Origin: DATARH01 sp963705325
GTDB lineage: Bacteria > Pseudomonadota > Alphaproteobacteria > ATCC43930 > CGMCC-115725
DNA: 64,000 bases
NCBI GenBank assembly: GCA_963705325.1
Contig: OY970069.1
Location: forward strand, 1,612,001-1,676,000
Reading direction: 5' to 3'
Of the stretch, positions 24,846 to 32,750 are shown piece after piece. The notes below the pieces were generated by a model. It saw only the letters and a list, made by a program, of their open reading frames with translations, had not been told where the DNA came from and searched no databases. The position numbers and the translations under genes were made by a program. The first letter of the stretch is position 1, and the number at the start of each line of letters is the position of its first letter.

Positions 24846-25493
24846 ATGAGCAACTGGAAACCGTGGACGCGCGAGGAGTTGGCGGCGAAAGCCGCCAGCG
24901 ACATTCCGGAAGGATGGTCGGTCAATCTCGGGATCGGCATTCCGACCCTGATCGGCAACTACATCCCGCCCGACCGCGAGGTGATCCTCCATTCGGAGAA
25001 CGGCATTGTCGGCATGGGCCCAGCGCCGGCTCCCGAAAAGCTCAACCCGTGGCTGGTCAACGCCAGCCGCCAGCACGTGACGCTGGTCACCGGGGCGAGC
25101 TACATGAACCACGCCGACAGTTTCGGCATGGTGCGCGGCGGGCATCTCGACCTCTGCGTGCTCGGCGGGTTTCAGGTGGCCGAGAACGGCGACCTCGCCA
25201 ACTGGTCGCGCTCGGCCAACGACCGCGCCCCGGCGATTGGCGGCGCGATGGACTTGGCGGTCGGCGCCAAGCGCATCTGGGTGGTGATGGAACACACCAC
25301 CAAGAACGGCGAGAAGCGCATCCTCAAGCGCTGTACCTATCCGCTGACCGCGACCGCCTGCGTCAAGCGGGTCTATACCGACCTGGCGGTGATCGATGTG
25401 ACCGACAAGGGATTTGTCGTGCGCGACATGGCGCCGGGGATGACGCTCGGCGACTTACAGCCCTTGGGCGAAGCCGAGCTTCGCGAGGCATGA
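24846..25493 (+). CDS. 3-oxoacid CoA-transferase subunit B
   Basis: The 215-aa beta subunit has the catalytic Glu in 'ILHSENGIVGMG' (E51), which forms the glutamyl-CoA intermediate. 'GSYMNHADSFGMVRGGH'-like sequence ('GASYMNHADSFGMVRGGHL') and 'GGAMDLAVGAKRIWVVMEH' are family hallmarks. ATG 24846 is preceded by AGGAAAG. The gene works with subunit A upstream. Confidence 0.94.
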   Translation: MSNWKPWTREELAAKAASDIPEGWSVNLGIGIPTLIGNYIPPDREVILHSENGIVGMGPAPAPEKLNPWLVNASRQHVTLVTGASYMNHADSFGMVRGGHLDLCVLGGFQVAENGDLANWSRSANDRAPAIGGAMDLAVGAKRIWVVMEHTTKNGEKRILKRCTYPLTATACVKRVYTDLAVIDVTDKGFVVRDMAPGMTLGDLQPLGEAELREA

Positions 25494-25504
25494 GCCCGTC
25501 CCCA

Positions 25505-25586
25505 TCCGCTCCCCGGCGAAAGCCGGGGCCCACTTTTGAGCGCCCGAGACAACGCCAAGGTGGGTCCCGGCTTTCGCCGGGAAGCG
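25505..25586 (+). repeat. Palindromic intergenic repeat
   Basis: The left arm (25505-25533) and right arm (25560-25586) both contain CCCGGCGAAAGCCGGG, itself a near-palindrome, in opposite orientation, with GCCCAC/GTGGGT inner ends. It is a different sequence family from the repeats at 16721 and 24687. It lies in the 133-base gap before the GMC oxidoreductase gene. Confidence 0.75.
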
Positions 25587-25626
25587 TAAATATTGAAGCA
25601 ATCGCCGAAAAAGCCGGGGCATCTCC

Positions 25627-27249
25627 ATGAATTTTGATCACGAAGCCGATTTCATCGTTGTTGGCGCCGGCTCCGCCGGGTGCGTGCTGGCCAACCGGCT
25701 GACCGCCGACCCGCAAACGCAGGTGCTGCTGCTGGAAGCGGGCGGCAAGGACAGCAACGCCTGGATCCACATCCCGGCCGGGTTCTACCGCAACATCTTC
25801 AATCCCGACATCACCTGGGTCTACGAGACGGAGCCGCTGGAGGCGTTGGGCGGGCGGCGCATGCAGTGGCCGCGCGGCAAGGTGCTGGGCGGCTCGTCGT
25901 CGATCAACGGGCTCATCTATATCCGCGGCCAAAAACAGGATTTCGACCATTGGCGGCAGCTCGGCAATGCCGGCTGGTCGTATGACGACGTGCTGCCCTA
26001 TTTCCGCCGCGCCGAGGGCCAGGAGCGCGGCTCGGACGATTTTCATGGCGGCGAGGGGCCGCTCGCAGTCACCGACATGCGCGCCGCCCACGAGCTGCAC
26101 GACGCGTTCATCGCCGCCTGTCAGGAGGCCGGCTACAAGTTCAACCCCGATTTCAACGGCGCCGAGCAGGAGGGGGTCGGCACCTATCAGCTGACCGTGC
26201 GCGGGCGGCGGCGGGCGAGCACCGCGGTCACCTATCTGCGCCCGGCGATGAAGCGGCCGAATCTCAAGGTCGAAACCCGAGCCCTGGCGCAGCGGGTGAT
26301 CTTCGAGGGCAAGCGCGCGATCGGCCTCGAATACAAGCAGGACGGCATGGTGCGGCGCGCCCGGGCGCGGCGCGAGGTGCTGCTCGCCGGCGGCTCGCTG
26401 CAATCGCCGCAGCTGTTGCAACTGTCAGGCGTGGGACCGGCCTCGCTGCTGAAGGAATTCGGGATCGACGTCGCGCATGAACTGCCGGGGGTCGGCGAGA
26501 ACCTGCAGGACCATCTCGGCTGCCGGGTCATTTACAAGGTCAAGAAGGCCAACACGATCAACGAGATCTCGCGCTCCTGGGTGCGCCAGGGCTGGGCCGG
26601 GTTCCAGTACCTGACCGCCGGGCGCGGGCCGCTGATGATGGGCGCGGCGCCGATCGGCCTGTTCGCGCGCGCCCGGCCGAACTCGGCCTCGCCCGACTGC
26701 CAGTACCAGTTCCTCGCCGGCAGCCTCGACGCACCGGGCAAGCCGATGCACCCGTTCCCGGCGTGCTCGCTGGTCTGCATCCCCTGCCGGCCGGAAAGCC
26801 GCGGCTGGCTGCGCATCAAGTCGCCCGACCCCAACGTGCTGCCGGCGATGCAGCCCAACTACCTGATGACCCAGAACGACAAGGACACGATGATCGCCGG
26901 GCTCAGGCTGGCGCGTTCGATCTTCCAGACGCCGACGATGAAGCGGATCACCACAGAAGAGTTCTGGCCCGGCGCCGCAAAGGACAGCGACGCGGACTGG
27001 CTCGAGCACGTCCGCGACACCGGCAGCACCACCTTCCACCAGACCAGCACCTGCATGATGGGGCCAGGGCCAATGGCGGTGGTCGACAACGAAATGAGGG
27101 TGCACGGAGTGGAAGGGTTGCGCGTCGTCGACGCCTCGGTGATGCCGACCGTCATCTCCGGCAACACCAACGCTGCGACGATCATGATCGCCGAGAAGGC
27201 GAGCGAGCTGATCCGGGCCGGGTTGAGGGCGACCGCCAAGGCGGCCTAG
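25627..27249 (+). CDS. GMC-family FAD oxidoreductase (choline dehydrogenase-like)
   Basis: The 540-aa product has the FAD-binding 'VVGAGSAGCVLANRL' (residues ~11-25) and 'LLLEAGGKD'. GMC signature 1 is present ('GRRMQWPRGKVLGGSSSING'), as is signature 2 ('LAGGSLQSPQLLQLSGVGP'). The catalytic His lies in 'TTFHQTSTCMMG' and the last motif is 'GNTNAATIMIAEKASELI'. The length fits BetA/alcohol-dehydrogenase-type members that oxidise primary or secondary alcohols. The substrate is unknown. The position among CoA-metabolism genes suggests oxidation of an alcohol that feeds the downstream pathway. Confidence 0.93.
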   Translation: MNFDHEADFIVVGAGSAGCVLANRLTADPQTQVLLLEAGGKDSNAWIHIPAGFYRNIFNPDITWVYETEPLEALGGRRMQWPRGKVLGGSSSINGLIYIRGQKQDFDHWRQLGNAGWSYDDVLPYFRRAEGQERGSDDFHGGEGPLAVTDMRAAHELHDAFIAACQEAGYKFNPDFNGAEQEGVGTYQLTVRGRRRASTAVTYLRPAMKRPNLKVETRALAQRVIFEGKRAIGLEYKQDGMVRRARARREVLLAGGSLQSPQLLQLSGVGPASLLKEFGIDVAHELPGVGENLQDHLGCRVIYKVKKANTINEISRSWVRQGWAGFQYLTAGRGPLMMGAAPIGLFARARPNSASPDCQYQFLAGSLDAPGKPMHPFPACSLVCIPCRPESRGWLRIKSPDPNVLPAMQPNYLMTQNDKDTMIAGLRLARSIFQTPTMKRITTEEFWPGAAKDSDADWLEHVRDTGSTTFHQTSTCMMGPGPMAVVDNEMRVHGVEGLRVVDASVMPTVISGNTNAATIMIAEKASELIRAGLRATAKAA

Positions 27250-27419
27250 CCGCTCAGCCTTAAGGTCCGAACGGCGCCGGTCGAGCGGCCTTCCGGGCGC
27301 TGAACGGCTCGATCACAAAATCAGCGCATTCCGATGCAACCCTGACGCTTCTGAACGAAGCGCGCCGGATGGCGTTGTTTCTTGCGATGCCGCGCGAGGG
27401 GCTGTGATCGAGGCAGGCG

Positions 27420-28535
27420 ATGGCGATTTTCAACCAGGTCATCTTGTGGGTGCCGCATTGGGTCATCGGGACCGTCATCATGGTGGTTCCGGCGCTGGTC
27501 GCGCTGGGGGTTTTCCGCTGGTCGTTCCGCTTTTTGCTACGGGTAGCCGGACGCTTCAGCCCCTTCATGCGGACCCTGCTCGACAGGGCGCAGGGGCCGG
27601 CCGGCGCGATGGTGGCGATCCTGGTGCTCGGCGCGGCGCTGCCGGCGGCGCAGTTTCCGTCCGACCTCGCATTGACGATCGGCCACGGCCTGTTGATCGC
27701 GATGATCCTGGCGATCGGCTGGGCGGCCGGGAAGGCGATGGATATCGCGGTCGAGATCTACCTCCGCCGCTTCCGTATCGACGTCGAAGACAATTTGCTG
27801 GCGCGCAAGCACTACACGCAGGTCAACATCCTGCGGCGCGCGGCGCAGACCGTGTTGGTGATCGTCACCGTCGCGGCGGGGTTGATGACCGTCGCCGCGG
27901 TGCGGCAGTACGGCGTGAGTCTCTTTGCCTCGGCGGGCGCCGCCGGCATCGTTGTCGGCCTCGCCGCGCGGCCGGTGTTGAGCAACCTGCTCGCCGGCGT
28001 GCAGATCGCGATGACCCAGCCGATCCGGCTCGAAGACGCGGTGGTCGTCGAGGGCGAGTGGGGCTGGATCGAGCGGATCACCAGCACGTATGTCGTCGTC
28101 CGCATCTGGGATTTGCGGCGGATGATCGTGCCGCTGACCTATTTCATCGAGAAGCCCTTCGAGAACTGGACGTACGAAACCGCCGCTCTGCTCGGCACGG
28201 TGATCCTGCACGTCGATTTCACGGTGCCGATCGACCGGATGCGCGAAAAGCTCGAAGAGATCGTGCACGGCAGCAAATTGTGGGACGGCAAGGCCGTGAA
28301 GCTGCAAGTGACCGACGCCCCGGGCAACATGGTCGAATTGCGCGCCGTGGTCAGCGCCCGCAATTCCGGCGAGATATGGGATTTACGATGTCTGGTCCGC
28401 GAGAAACTGATCGGCTTCCTGCAGGCGGAATACCCGCACGCCCTGCCCAAGCAGCGCACCGAACTCGCCGGTACGGTCGAGACGCCCGCTGTGATCAAGC
28501 CGGCGCGCAAACCAGCCGTCGAAGCAGCGGAGTAG
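27420..28535 (+). CDS. MscS-family mechanosensitive channel
   Basis: The 371-aa membrane protein has four predicted helices in the N-terminal half (about residues 15-40, 60-80, 85-105 and 135-160). The pore-lining TM3 and beta-domain junction reads 'GVSLFASAGAAGIVVGLAARPVLSNLLAG', then 'QPIRLEDAVVVEGEWGWIERI', the MscS core. A C-terminal cytoplasmic vestibule domain follows. It releases solutes under hypo-osmotic stress. A 170-base gap separates it from the GMC gene, and I saw no clear terminator or repeat there. Confidence 0.92.
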   Translation: MAIFNQVILWVPHWVIGTVIMVVPALVALGVFRWSFRFLLRVAGRFSPFMRTLLDRAQGPAGAMVAILVLGAALPAAQFPSDLALTIGHGLLIAMILAIGWAAGKAMDIAVEIYLRRFRIDVEDNLLARKHYTQVNILRRAAQTVLVIVTVAAGLMTVAAVRQYGVSLFASAGAAGIVVGLAARPVLSNLLAGVQIAMTQPIRLEDAVVVEGEWGWIERITSTYVVVRIWDLRRMIVPLTYFIEKPFENWTYETAALLGTVILHVDFTVPIDRMREKLEEIVHGSKLWDGKAVKLQVTDAPGNMVELRAVVSARNSGEIWDLRCLVREKLIGFLQAEYPHALPKQRTELAGTVETPAVIKPARKPAVEAAE

Positions 28536-28608
28536 CGTCCCGCCCCCGCCGCTTGCCCCCTCTCGGTCGAGACGACACTATGCGGCCCGCAGAGCGGGAG
28601 GAAGCGGC

Positions 28609-28995
28609 ATGCCCGAAGCGAGTCAGTCGCCGTTGGCGGTCTATCAGGCGCATCTCGATAACGGAGAGCTGGCCTATCAGTGGGACAAGGCGGCGGGCCG
28701 AGCGGTGTTCTATCCGCGCGTCGTCAGCCCTTATTCGGGCAGCACGGACATGGAATGGCGGGTATCGAAGGGGCTCGGCACGGTCTACGCGACCACCGTC
28801 ACCTACCCGTTTCAAGGCGACGGCTACAATATCGCCCTCATCGATTGCGACGAAGGGTTCCGGATGATGGGCCGGGTCGAGGAGATCGACCCGATGGCGG
28901 TCAAGATCGGCCTGCGGGTCAAATTCCGCGTGCATCCGGCCGAGGGCGAGCAGCCGGCCTATCCCGTGTTTGTACCGGCGGGACACGCGGCATGA
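28609..28995 (+). CDS. DUF35/OB-fold acyl-CoA-associated protein
   Basis: The 128-aa product resembles DUF35: an N-terminal rubredoxin-like segment followed by an OB fold ('GLGTVYATTVTYPFQG', 'YNIALIDCDEGFRMMGRV', 'IGLRVKFRV'). The usual two CxxC zinc pairs of the first segment are absent ('FYPRVVSPYSG'). Its stop overlaps the next start (ATGA), which encodes a thiolase-like protein. In steroid side-chain breakdown the DUF35 and thiolase-fold proteins form heteromeric aldolases or thiolases (Ltp2-ChsH2 type), so a joint enzyme is likely here. Confidence 0.85.
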   Translation: MPEASQSPLAVYQAHLDNGELAYQWDKAAGRAVFYPRVVSPYSGSTDMEWRVSKGLGTVYATTVTYPFQGDGYNIALIDCDEGFRMMGRVEEIDPMAVKIGLRVKFRVHPAEGEQPAYPVFVPAGHAA

Positions 28996-30146
28996 GCGAG
29001 CTGAAGCGCGGCGGCGCGGCCATCGTCGGAGCGGCAGAAAGCGACATCGGCCAAGTCGGCCCGGGGTTCAACGTCATCGATTTGATGGCGCAAGGGATCA
29101 CCCGCGCGCTCGACGATTGCGGCCTGCAGCTCAAGGATGTTGACGGGCTTATTAGTTCCTGCACGCAAAGCCGCACTTCGCCGCTCAATCTCGCTGAGTA
29201 TCTGGGGATTTCGCCCGCCTTCATCGACGGCACGATCATCGGCGGCTCGTCCTTCATGTTCCACATCCAGCACGCGATGGCAGCGCTCCAGCTTGGTCTG
29301 TGCAATGTGGCGGTGATCGCCTATGGCTCGACCCAGCGCAGCATCGGCCGGCAGAACGCCAGCGTGCGCGAGATCAACCCGTACGAGACGCCGTACCGGC
29401 CGTTCCTGCCCTCGACCGCCTACGCGTTGGCCGCATCGCGCCACATGCACGAATTCGGCACCACGCGTGAGCAGATGGCCGAGGTCGCGGTCGCGGCGCG
29501 GCAGTGGGCGCTCAAAAACCCGATCGCCTGGGAGAAGAAGCCGGTGACCGTCAAGGAAGTGCTGGCCGCGCGGATGGTCAGCTATCCGTTCACGGTGCGC
29601 GACATCTGCCTGGTGACCGACGGCGGCGGCGCGATCGTGCTGGTGTCGCCGGAGCGGGCGAAATCGCTGAAGAAGAAGCCGGTCTACGTGCTAGGGCAAG
29701 GCCAGCACATCACCCACGCCAACATCTCGTCGATGCCCGACCTCACCGTCACCGGCGCGCTGCCGAGCGGGCGGCAGGCCTATGCGATGGCGGGGCTGGA
29801 GCCAAAGGATATCGATGTGCTCGAGCTCTACGACGCGTTTACGATCAACACGATCCTGTTTCTGGAAGACCTCGGTTTCTGCAAGAAGGGCGAGGGCGGG
29901 GCGTTCGTCAGCGGCGGCCGGATCGCGCCGGGCGGCTCGCTGCCGGTGAACACCAATGGCGGCGGCCTCAGCTATTGCCACCCCGGTATGTACGGGCTGT
30001 TCCTCTTGATCGAGGCGGTGCGCCAGCTGCGCGGCGAATGCGGCGACCGCCAAGTTGCCGGAGCGGAGACCGCGATCGCGCACGGCAACGGCGGCGTGCT
30101 GTCGTCGCAATCGACCGTCATCCTCGGCACCGAGGCGACGCTGTAA
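28992..30146 (+). CDS. Thiolase-like (SCP-x type) protein without the usual active-site Cys
   Basis: The 384-aa product has a thiolase fold of the lipid-transfer/SCP-x type: 'DLMAQGITRALDDCGL', 'VSYPFTVRDICLVTDGGGAIVL', 'VLELYDAFTINTILFLEDLGF', 'NTNGGGLSYCHPGMYG' with the late His. Where thiolases carry the nucleophilic Cys, this protein has 'GGSSFMF' (Ser86-Ser87). That is how retro-aldol lyases of the Ltp2 type differ from true thiolases. Coupling to the DUF35 gene supports a lyase or aldolase role on a CoA thioester. The substrate is unknown. Confidence 0.87.
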   Translation: MSELKRGGAAIVGAAESDIGQVGPGFNVIDLMAQGITRALDDCGLQLKDVDGLISSCTQSRTSPLNLAEYLGISPAFIDGTIIGGSSFMFHIQHAMAALQLGLCNVAVIAYGSTQRSIGRQNASVREINPYETPYRPFLPSTAYALAASRHMHEFGTTREQMAEVAVAARQWALKNPIAWEKKPVTVKEVLAARMVSYPFTVRDICLVTDGGGAIVLVSPERAKSLKKKPVYVLGQGQHITHANISSMPDLTVTGALPSGRQAYAMAGLEPKDIDVLELYDAFTINTILFLEDLGFCKKGEGGAFVSGGRIAPGGSLPVNTNGGGLSYCHPGMYGLFLLIEAVRQLRGECGDRQVAGAETAIAHGNGGVLSSQSTVILGTEATL

Positions 30147-30147
30147 T

Positions 30148-30177
30148 TTTCACCACGGAGACGGTGAGGCAGTGAGA
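30148..30177 (+). repeat. Left terminal inverted repeat of the GxxExxY cassette
   Basis: This 30-base arm begins TTTCACCACGGAG and starts two bases after the thiolase stop. It matches the reverse complement of 30576-30605 at 27 of 30 positions. Together the two arms enclose the GxxExxY gene. Confidence 0.8.
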
Positions 30178-30187
30178 GATCGACCCA

Positions 30188-30571
30188 ATGCTTGCGCCGC
30201 AGGCTAACGATCCTCTTACAGAGAAGATTATCGGCTTCGCCATTGAGGTCCATCGGCAGCTTGGGCCCGGTCTTCTGGAGTCGACGTACGAAGAATGCCT
30301 TTGCTACGAGCTGGGACAAAATGGCCTTGCTTTTCGGCGGCAAGTGCCGCTGCCCGTTATGTACAAGACTATTCGCCTCGACTGCGGTTACCGGATCGAC
30401 CTCCTCGTCGAGGAGAGAGTGATCCTCGAACTCAAAACCGTTGAGCGCTTGATCCCCGTTCACGAGGCGCAGCTTCTTACTTATCTGAAACTGAGCGGCA
30501 TGCGGACGGGCTTGCTGCTAAATTTCAACTCAGCGACCTTGAAAGACGGCATAAGACGGATGGTGCTTTGA
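30188..30571 (+). CDS. GxxExxY protein (PD-(D/E)XK nuclease-like)
   Basis: The 127-aa product has the defining motif G28-LL-E31-ST-Y34 after 'IGFAIEVHRQLGPG'. A nuclease-type core follows, with D71 in 'GYRIDLLVEE' and E81-x-K83 in 'ILELKTVE', as in the PDDEXK_3 family. Its biological role is unknown; members occur in many scattered copies and in rRNA intervening sequences. The gene is tightly enclosed by 30-base inverted repeats and is visibly lower in GC than the flanking operon, so it looks like a small inserted element. Its orientation matches the interrupted operon. Confidence 0.9.
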   Translation: MLAPQANDPLTEKIIGFAIEVHRQLGPGLLESTYEECLCYELGQNGLAFRRQVPLPVMYKTIRLDCGYRIDLLVEERVILELKTVERLIPVHEAQLLTYLKLSGMRTGLLLNFNSATLKDGIRRMVL

Positions 30572-30575
30572 GTCG

Positions 30576-30605
30576 TCTCATTGCCTCACCGCCTCTGTGG
30601 TGAAA
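30576..30605 (+). repeat. Right terminal inverted repeat of the GxxExxY cassette
   Basis: This arm starts five bases after the GxxExxY stop and ends GTGGTGAAA. It pairs with 30148-30177. The next gene's ribosome-binding site (ACGGAGAA) lies just beyond it, so the operon downstream could still be translated from a read-through mRNA. No convincing target-site duplication is visible outside the arms. Confidence 0.8.
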
Positions 30606-30626
30606 TCGACTTACGGAGAACATGAC

Positions 30627-32747
30627 ATGGCCGACGCCCCCCTGGTCCGCTTTGAAAAGGACGGCGATATCGGGATCATCACCGTGGACAACCCACCGGT
30701 GAACGCGCTGTCGCCAGGGGTGCCGCAGGGCATCGTCGACGCGCTCGACAAGGGCAACGCCGACCCGGCGGTCAAGGCGATGGTGCTGATCGGCGCCGGG
30801 CGCAGCTTTATCGCGGGGGCCGATATTCGCCAGTTCGGCAAGGCCCAGGCCGCGCCAACGCCGACCCGCAGGCATTACGACGTGATCGACCAGAGCCCAA
30901 AGCCGGTGGTCGCGGCGATCCACGGCTACGCGCTGGGCGGCGGCCTGGAGACCGCGCTCGCGTGTCACTACCGGGTCGCGGTGCCGAGCGCCAAGGTCGG
31001 CCTGCCCGAAGTGCTGATCGGCATCCTGCCCGGCGCCGGCGGGACCCAGCGCCTGCCGCGCCTGATCGGGCCCAAGGCGGCGCTCGAAATGATCACCTCG
31101 GGCCGCCATGTGCCGGCCGAGGAGGCGGCGAAGCTCGGCATCGTCGACGAGGTCGCGCCGGAAGGGAAGCTCAAGGAAACCGCGATCGCTTTCGCCCGCA
31201 AGATTGCGGAAAAGCGGCCGCTGCCGGTCATTCGCAACCGTAATGAGAAGCTCGCCGAGGGCACGCCGGAGCTGTTCGATGGCATGCGCAAGTCGATCGC
31301 CCGGCGCGCCCGCAACCAGCGCGCGCCCTATGCCTGCATCGAGGCGGTCGAGGCGGCGGTGAAGCTGCCGTTCGATGAGGGCTGCAAGCTCGAACGCAAA
31401 TTGTTCGACGAGCAAGTCGGCTCGGAGGAGGCGAAGGCGCTGCGCTATGCCTTCTTCGCCGAGCGCGAGGTGGCGAAAATCCCGTTCATCCCGGCGGACA
31501 CCAAATTGCGCCCGACCGATCATCCGGCGGTGGTCGGCGCCGGCACGATGGGCGGCGGCATCGCGATGTCGTTCGCCGATAACGGCTACGACGTGAAGAT
31601 CACCGACGCGACGCCGGAGGCTCTCGAGCGCGGCATGGCGCGGATCAAGGCCAATTACGAAACCAGCGTCAAACGCGGGTCGCTGGCGCAGGACGAATAC
31701 GAGCGACGTTTCGCGCGCATCCACCCGACCCCGAATCTGGAAGACCTGCGCGATTGTGACGTGGTCATCGAGGCGGTGTTCGAGCAGATTCCGGTGAAAG
31801 AGGAGGTGTGGAAGAAGCTCGACGCGGTGATGCCGGAAGGGGCGCTGCTCTACACCAACACCTCGGGCATCGATATCGACATCATCGCCAACGCGACCAA
31901 GCGGCCGCAGGACATGGCGGGGACGCATTTCTTCGCCCCGGCCAACGTCATGAAGCTGTTCGAGGTGGTGAAGGGCAGCAAGACCGCCAACGACGTGCTG
32001 GCGACGGCGATGGTGCTCGGCCGCAAGATCGGCAAGGTGTCGGGCCTTGCCGGCAACGGCGACGGCTTCCTCGCCAACCGCAGCCGCGCGCCGTTCGGCA
32101 TGGAGGTCAACCTTTTGATCGAGGAGGGCGCGCTGCCCGAGCAGATCGACAAGGTGATGGTTGATTTCGGCTACCCGATCGGCCCGCTCGCGGTGGCCGA
32201 TTTGTCGGGCCTCGATATCGGTTACGACACCCGCAAGCGCCGCGCGGCGATGTACCCGAACTACCGCAAGCAGCCGATCGCCGACCGCATCGTCGAGGCC
32301 GGAAGGCTCGGGCAGAAGACCAATGCCGGCTGGTACAGATACGAGCCGGGCGACCGGACCCCGCGCCCCGACCCCGAGGTCGCGCGGATCATCAAGGAGA
32401 CCGCGGCCGAACTCGGCATCCAGCAGCGCAGCGATATCACCGACGACGAAATCTTGAAGCGGCTGCTGTTCGCCTCGGTCAACGAGGCGTGCAAGATCCT
32501 CGAGGAAGGCGCGGCGCTGAGGGCCAGCGACGTCGACGTGATGTGGCTGCACGGCTTCGGCTTCCCGCGCTATCGCGGCGGGCTGATGTACTGGGCCGAC
32601 ACGATCGGCGTACGTGAGGTCTACAACCAGATCGCCTCGTGGCATCAGCGCTACGGCGACCGCTGGCGGCCGTCCGACTATCTGCGGCGGCTCGCCGAGG
32701 CGGGCACGCCGCTCAAGGAGGCCAAGGCGCAAAAGCCGATGCCGTAG
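30627..32747 (+). CDS. Bifunctional enoyl-CoA hydratase / 3-hydroxyacyl-CoA dehydrogenase
   Basis: The 706-aa FadB/FadJ-type protein performs the two middle steps of beta-oxidation. The crotonase domain (~1-190) has 'VNALSPG', oxyanion loop 'GAGRSFIAGADI' and 'LGGGLETALACH', then 'LPEVLIGILPGAGGTQRLPR'. The NAD-binding domain (~300-480) has 'VVGAGTMGGGIAMSFADNG'. The dehydrogenase catalytic His lies in 'GTHFFAPANVMKLFEVV'. Two C-terminal 3HCDH domains follow ('FGYPIGPLAVADLSGLDIG', 'GFGFPRYRGG'). ATG 30627 is preferred over 30597 because ACGGAGAA precedes it. It belongs functionally with the thiolase-like genes upstream. Confidence 0.95.
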   Translation: MADAPLVRFEKDGDIGIITVDNPPVNALSPGVPQGIVDALDKGNADPAVKAMVLIGAGRSFIAGADIRQFGKAQAAPTPTRRHYDVIDQSPKPVVAAIHGYALGGGLETALACHYRVAVPSAKVGLPEVLIGILPGAGGTQRLPRLIGPKAALEMITSGRHVPAEEAAKLGIVDEVAPEGKLKETAIAFARKIAEKRPLPVIRNRNEKLAEGTPELFDGMRKSIARRARNQRAPYACIEAVEAAVKLPFDEGCKLERKLFDEQVGSEEAKALRYAFFAEREVAKIPFIPADTKLRPTDHPAVVGAGTMGGGIAMSFADNGYDVKITDATPEALERGMARIKANYETSVKRGSLAQDEYERRFARIHPTPNLEDLRDCDVVIEAVFEQIPVKEEVWKKLDAVMPEGALLYTNTSGIDIDIIANATKRPQDMAGTHFFAPANVMKLFEVVKGSKTANDVLATAMVLGRKIGKVSGLAGNGDGFLANRSRAPFGMEVNLLIEEGALPEQIDKVMVDFGYPIGPLAVADLSGLDIGYDTRKRRAAMYPNYRKQPIADRIVEAGRLGQKTNAGWYRYEPGDRTPRPDPEVARIIKETAAELGIQQRSDITDDEILKRLLFASVNEACKILEEGAALRASDVDVMWLHGFGFPRYRGGLMYWADTIGVREVYNQIASWHQRYGDRWRPSDYLRRLAEAGTPLKEAKAQKPMP

Positions 32748-32750
32748 CCG

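Noticed and set aside
24676..25630. CRISPR array
   Set aside because: The repeats at 24687 and 25505 are inverted pairs of two different sequences, not direct repeats with regular spacers.
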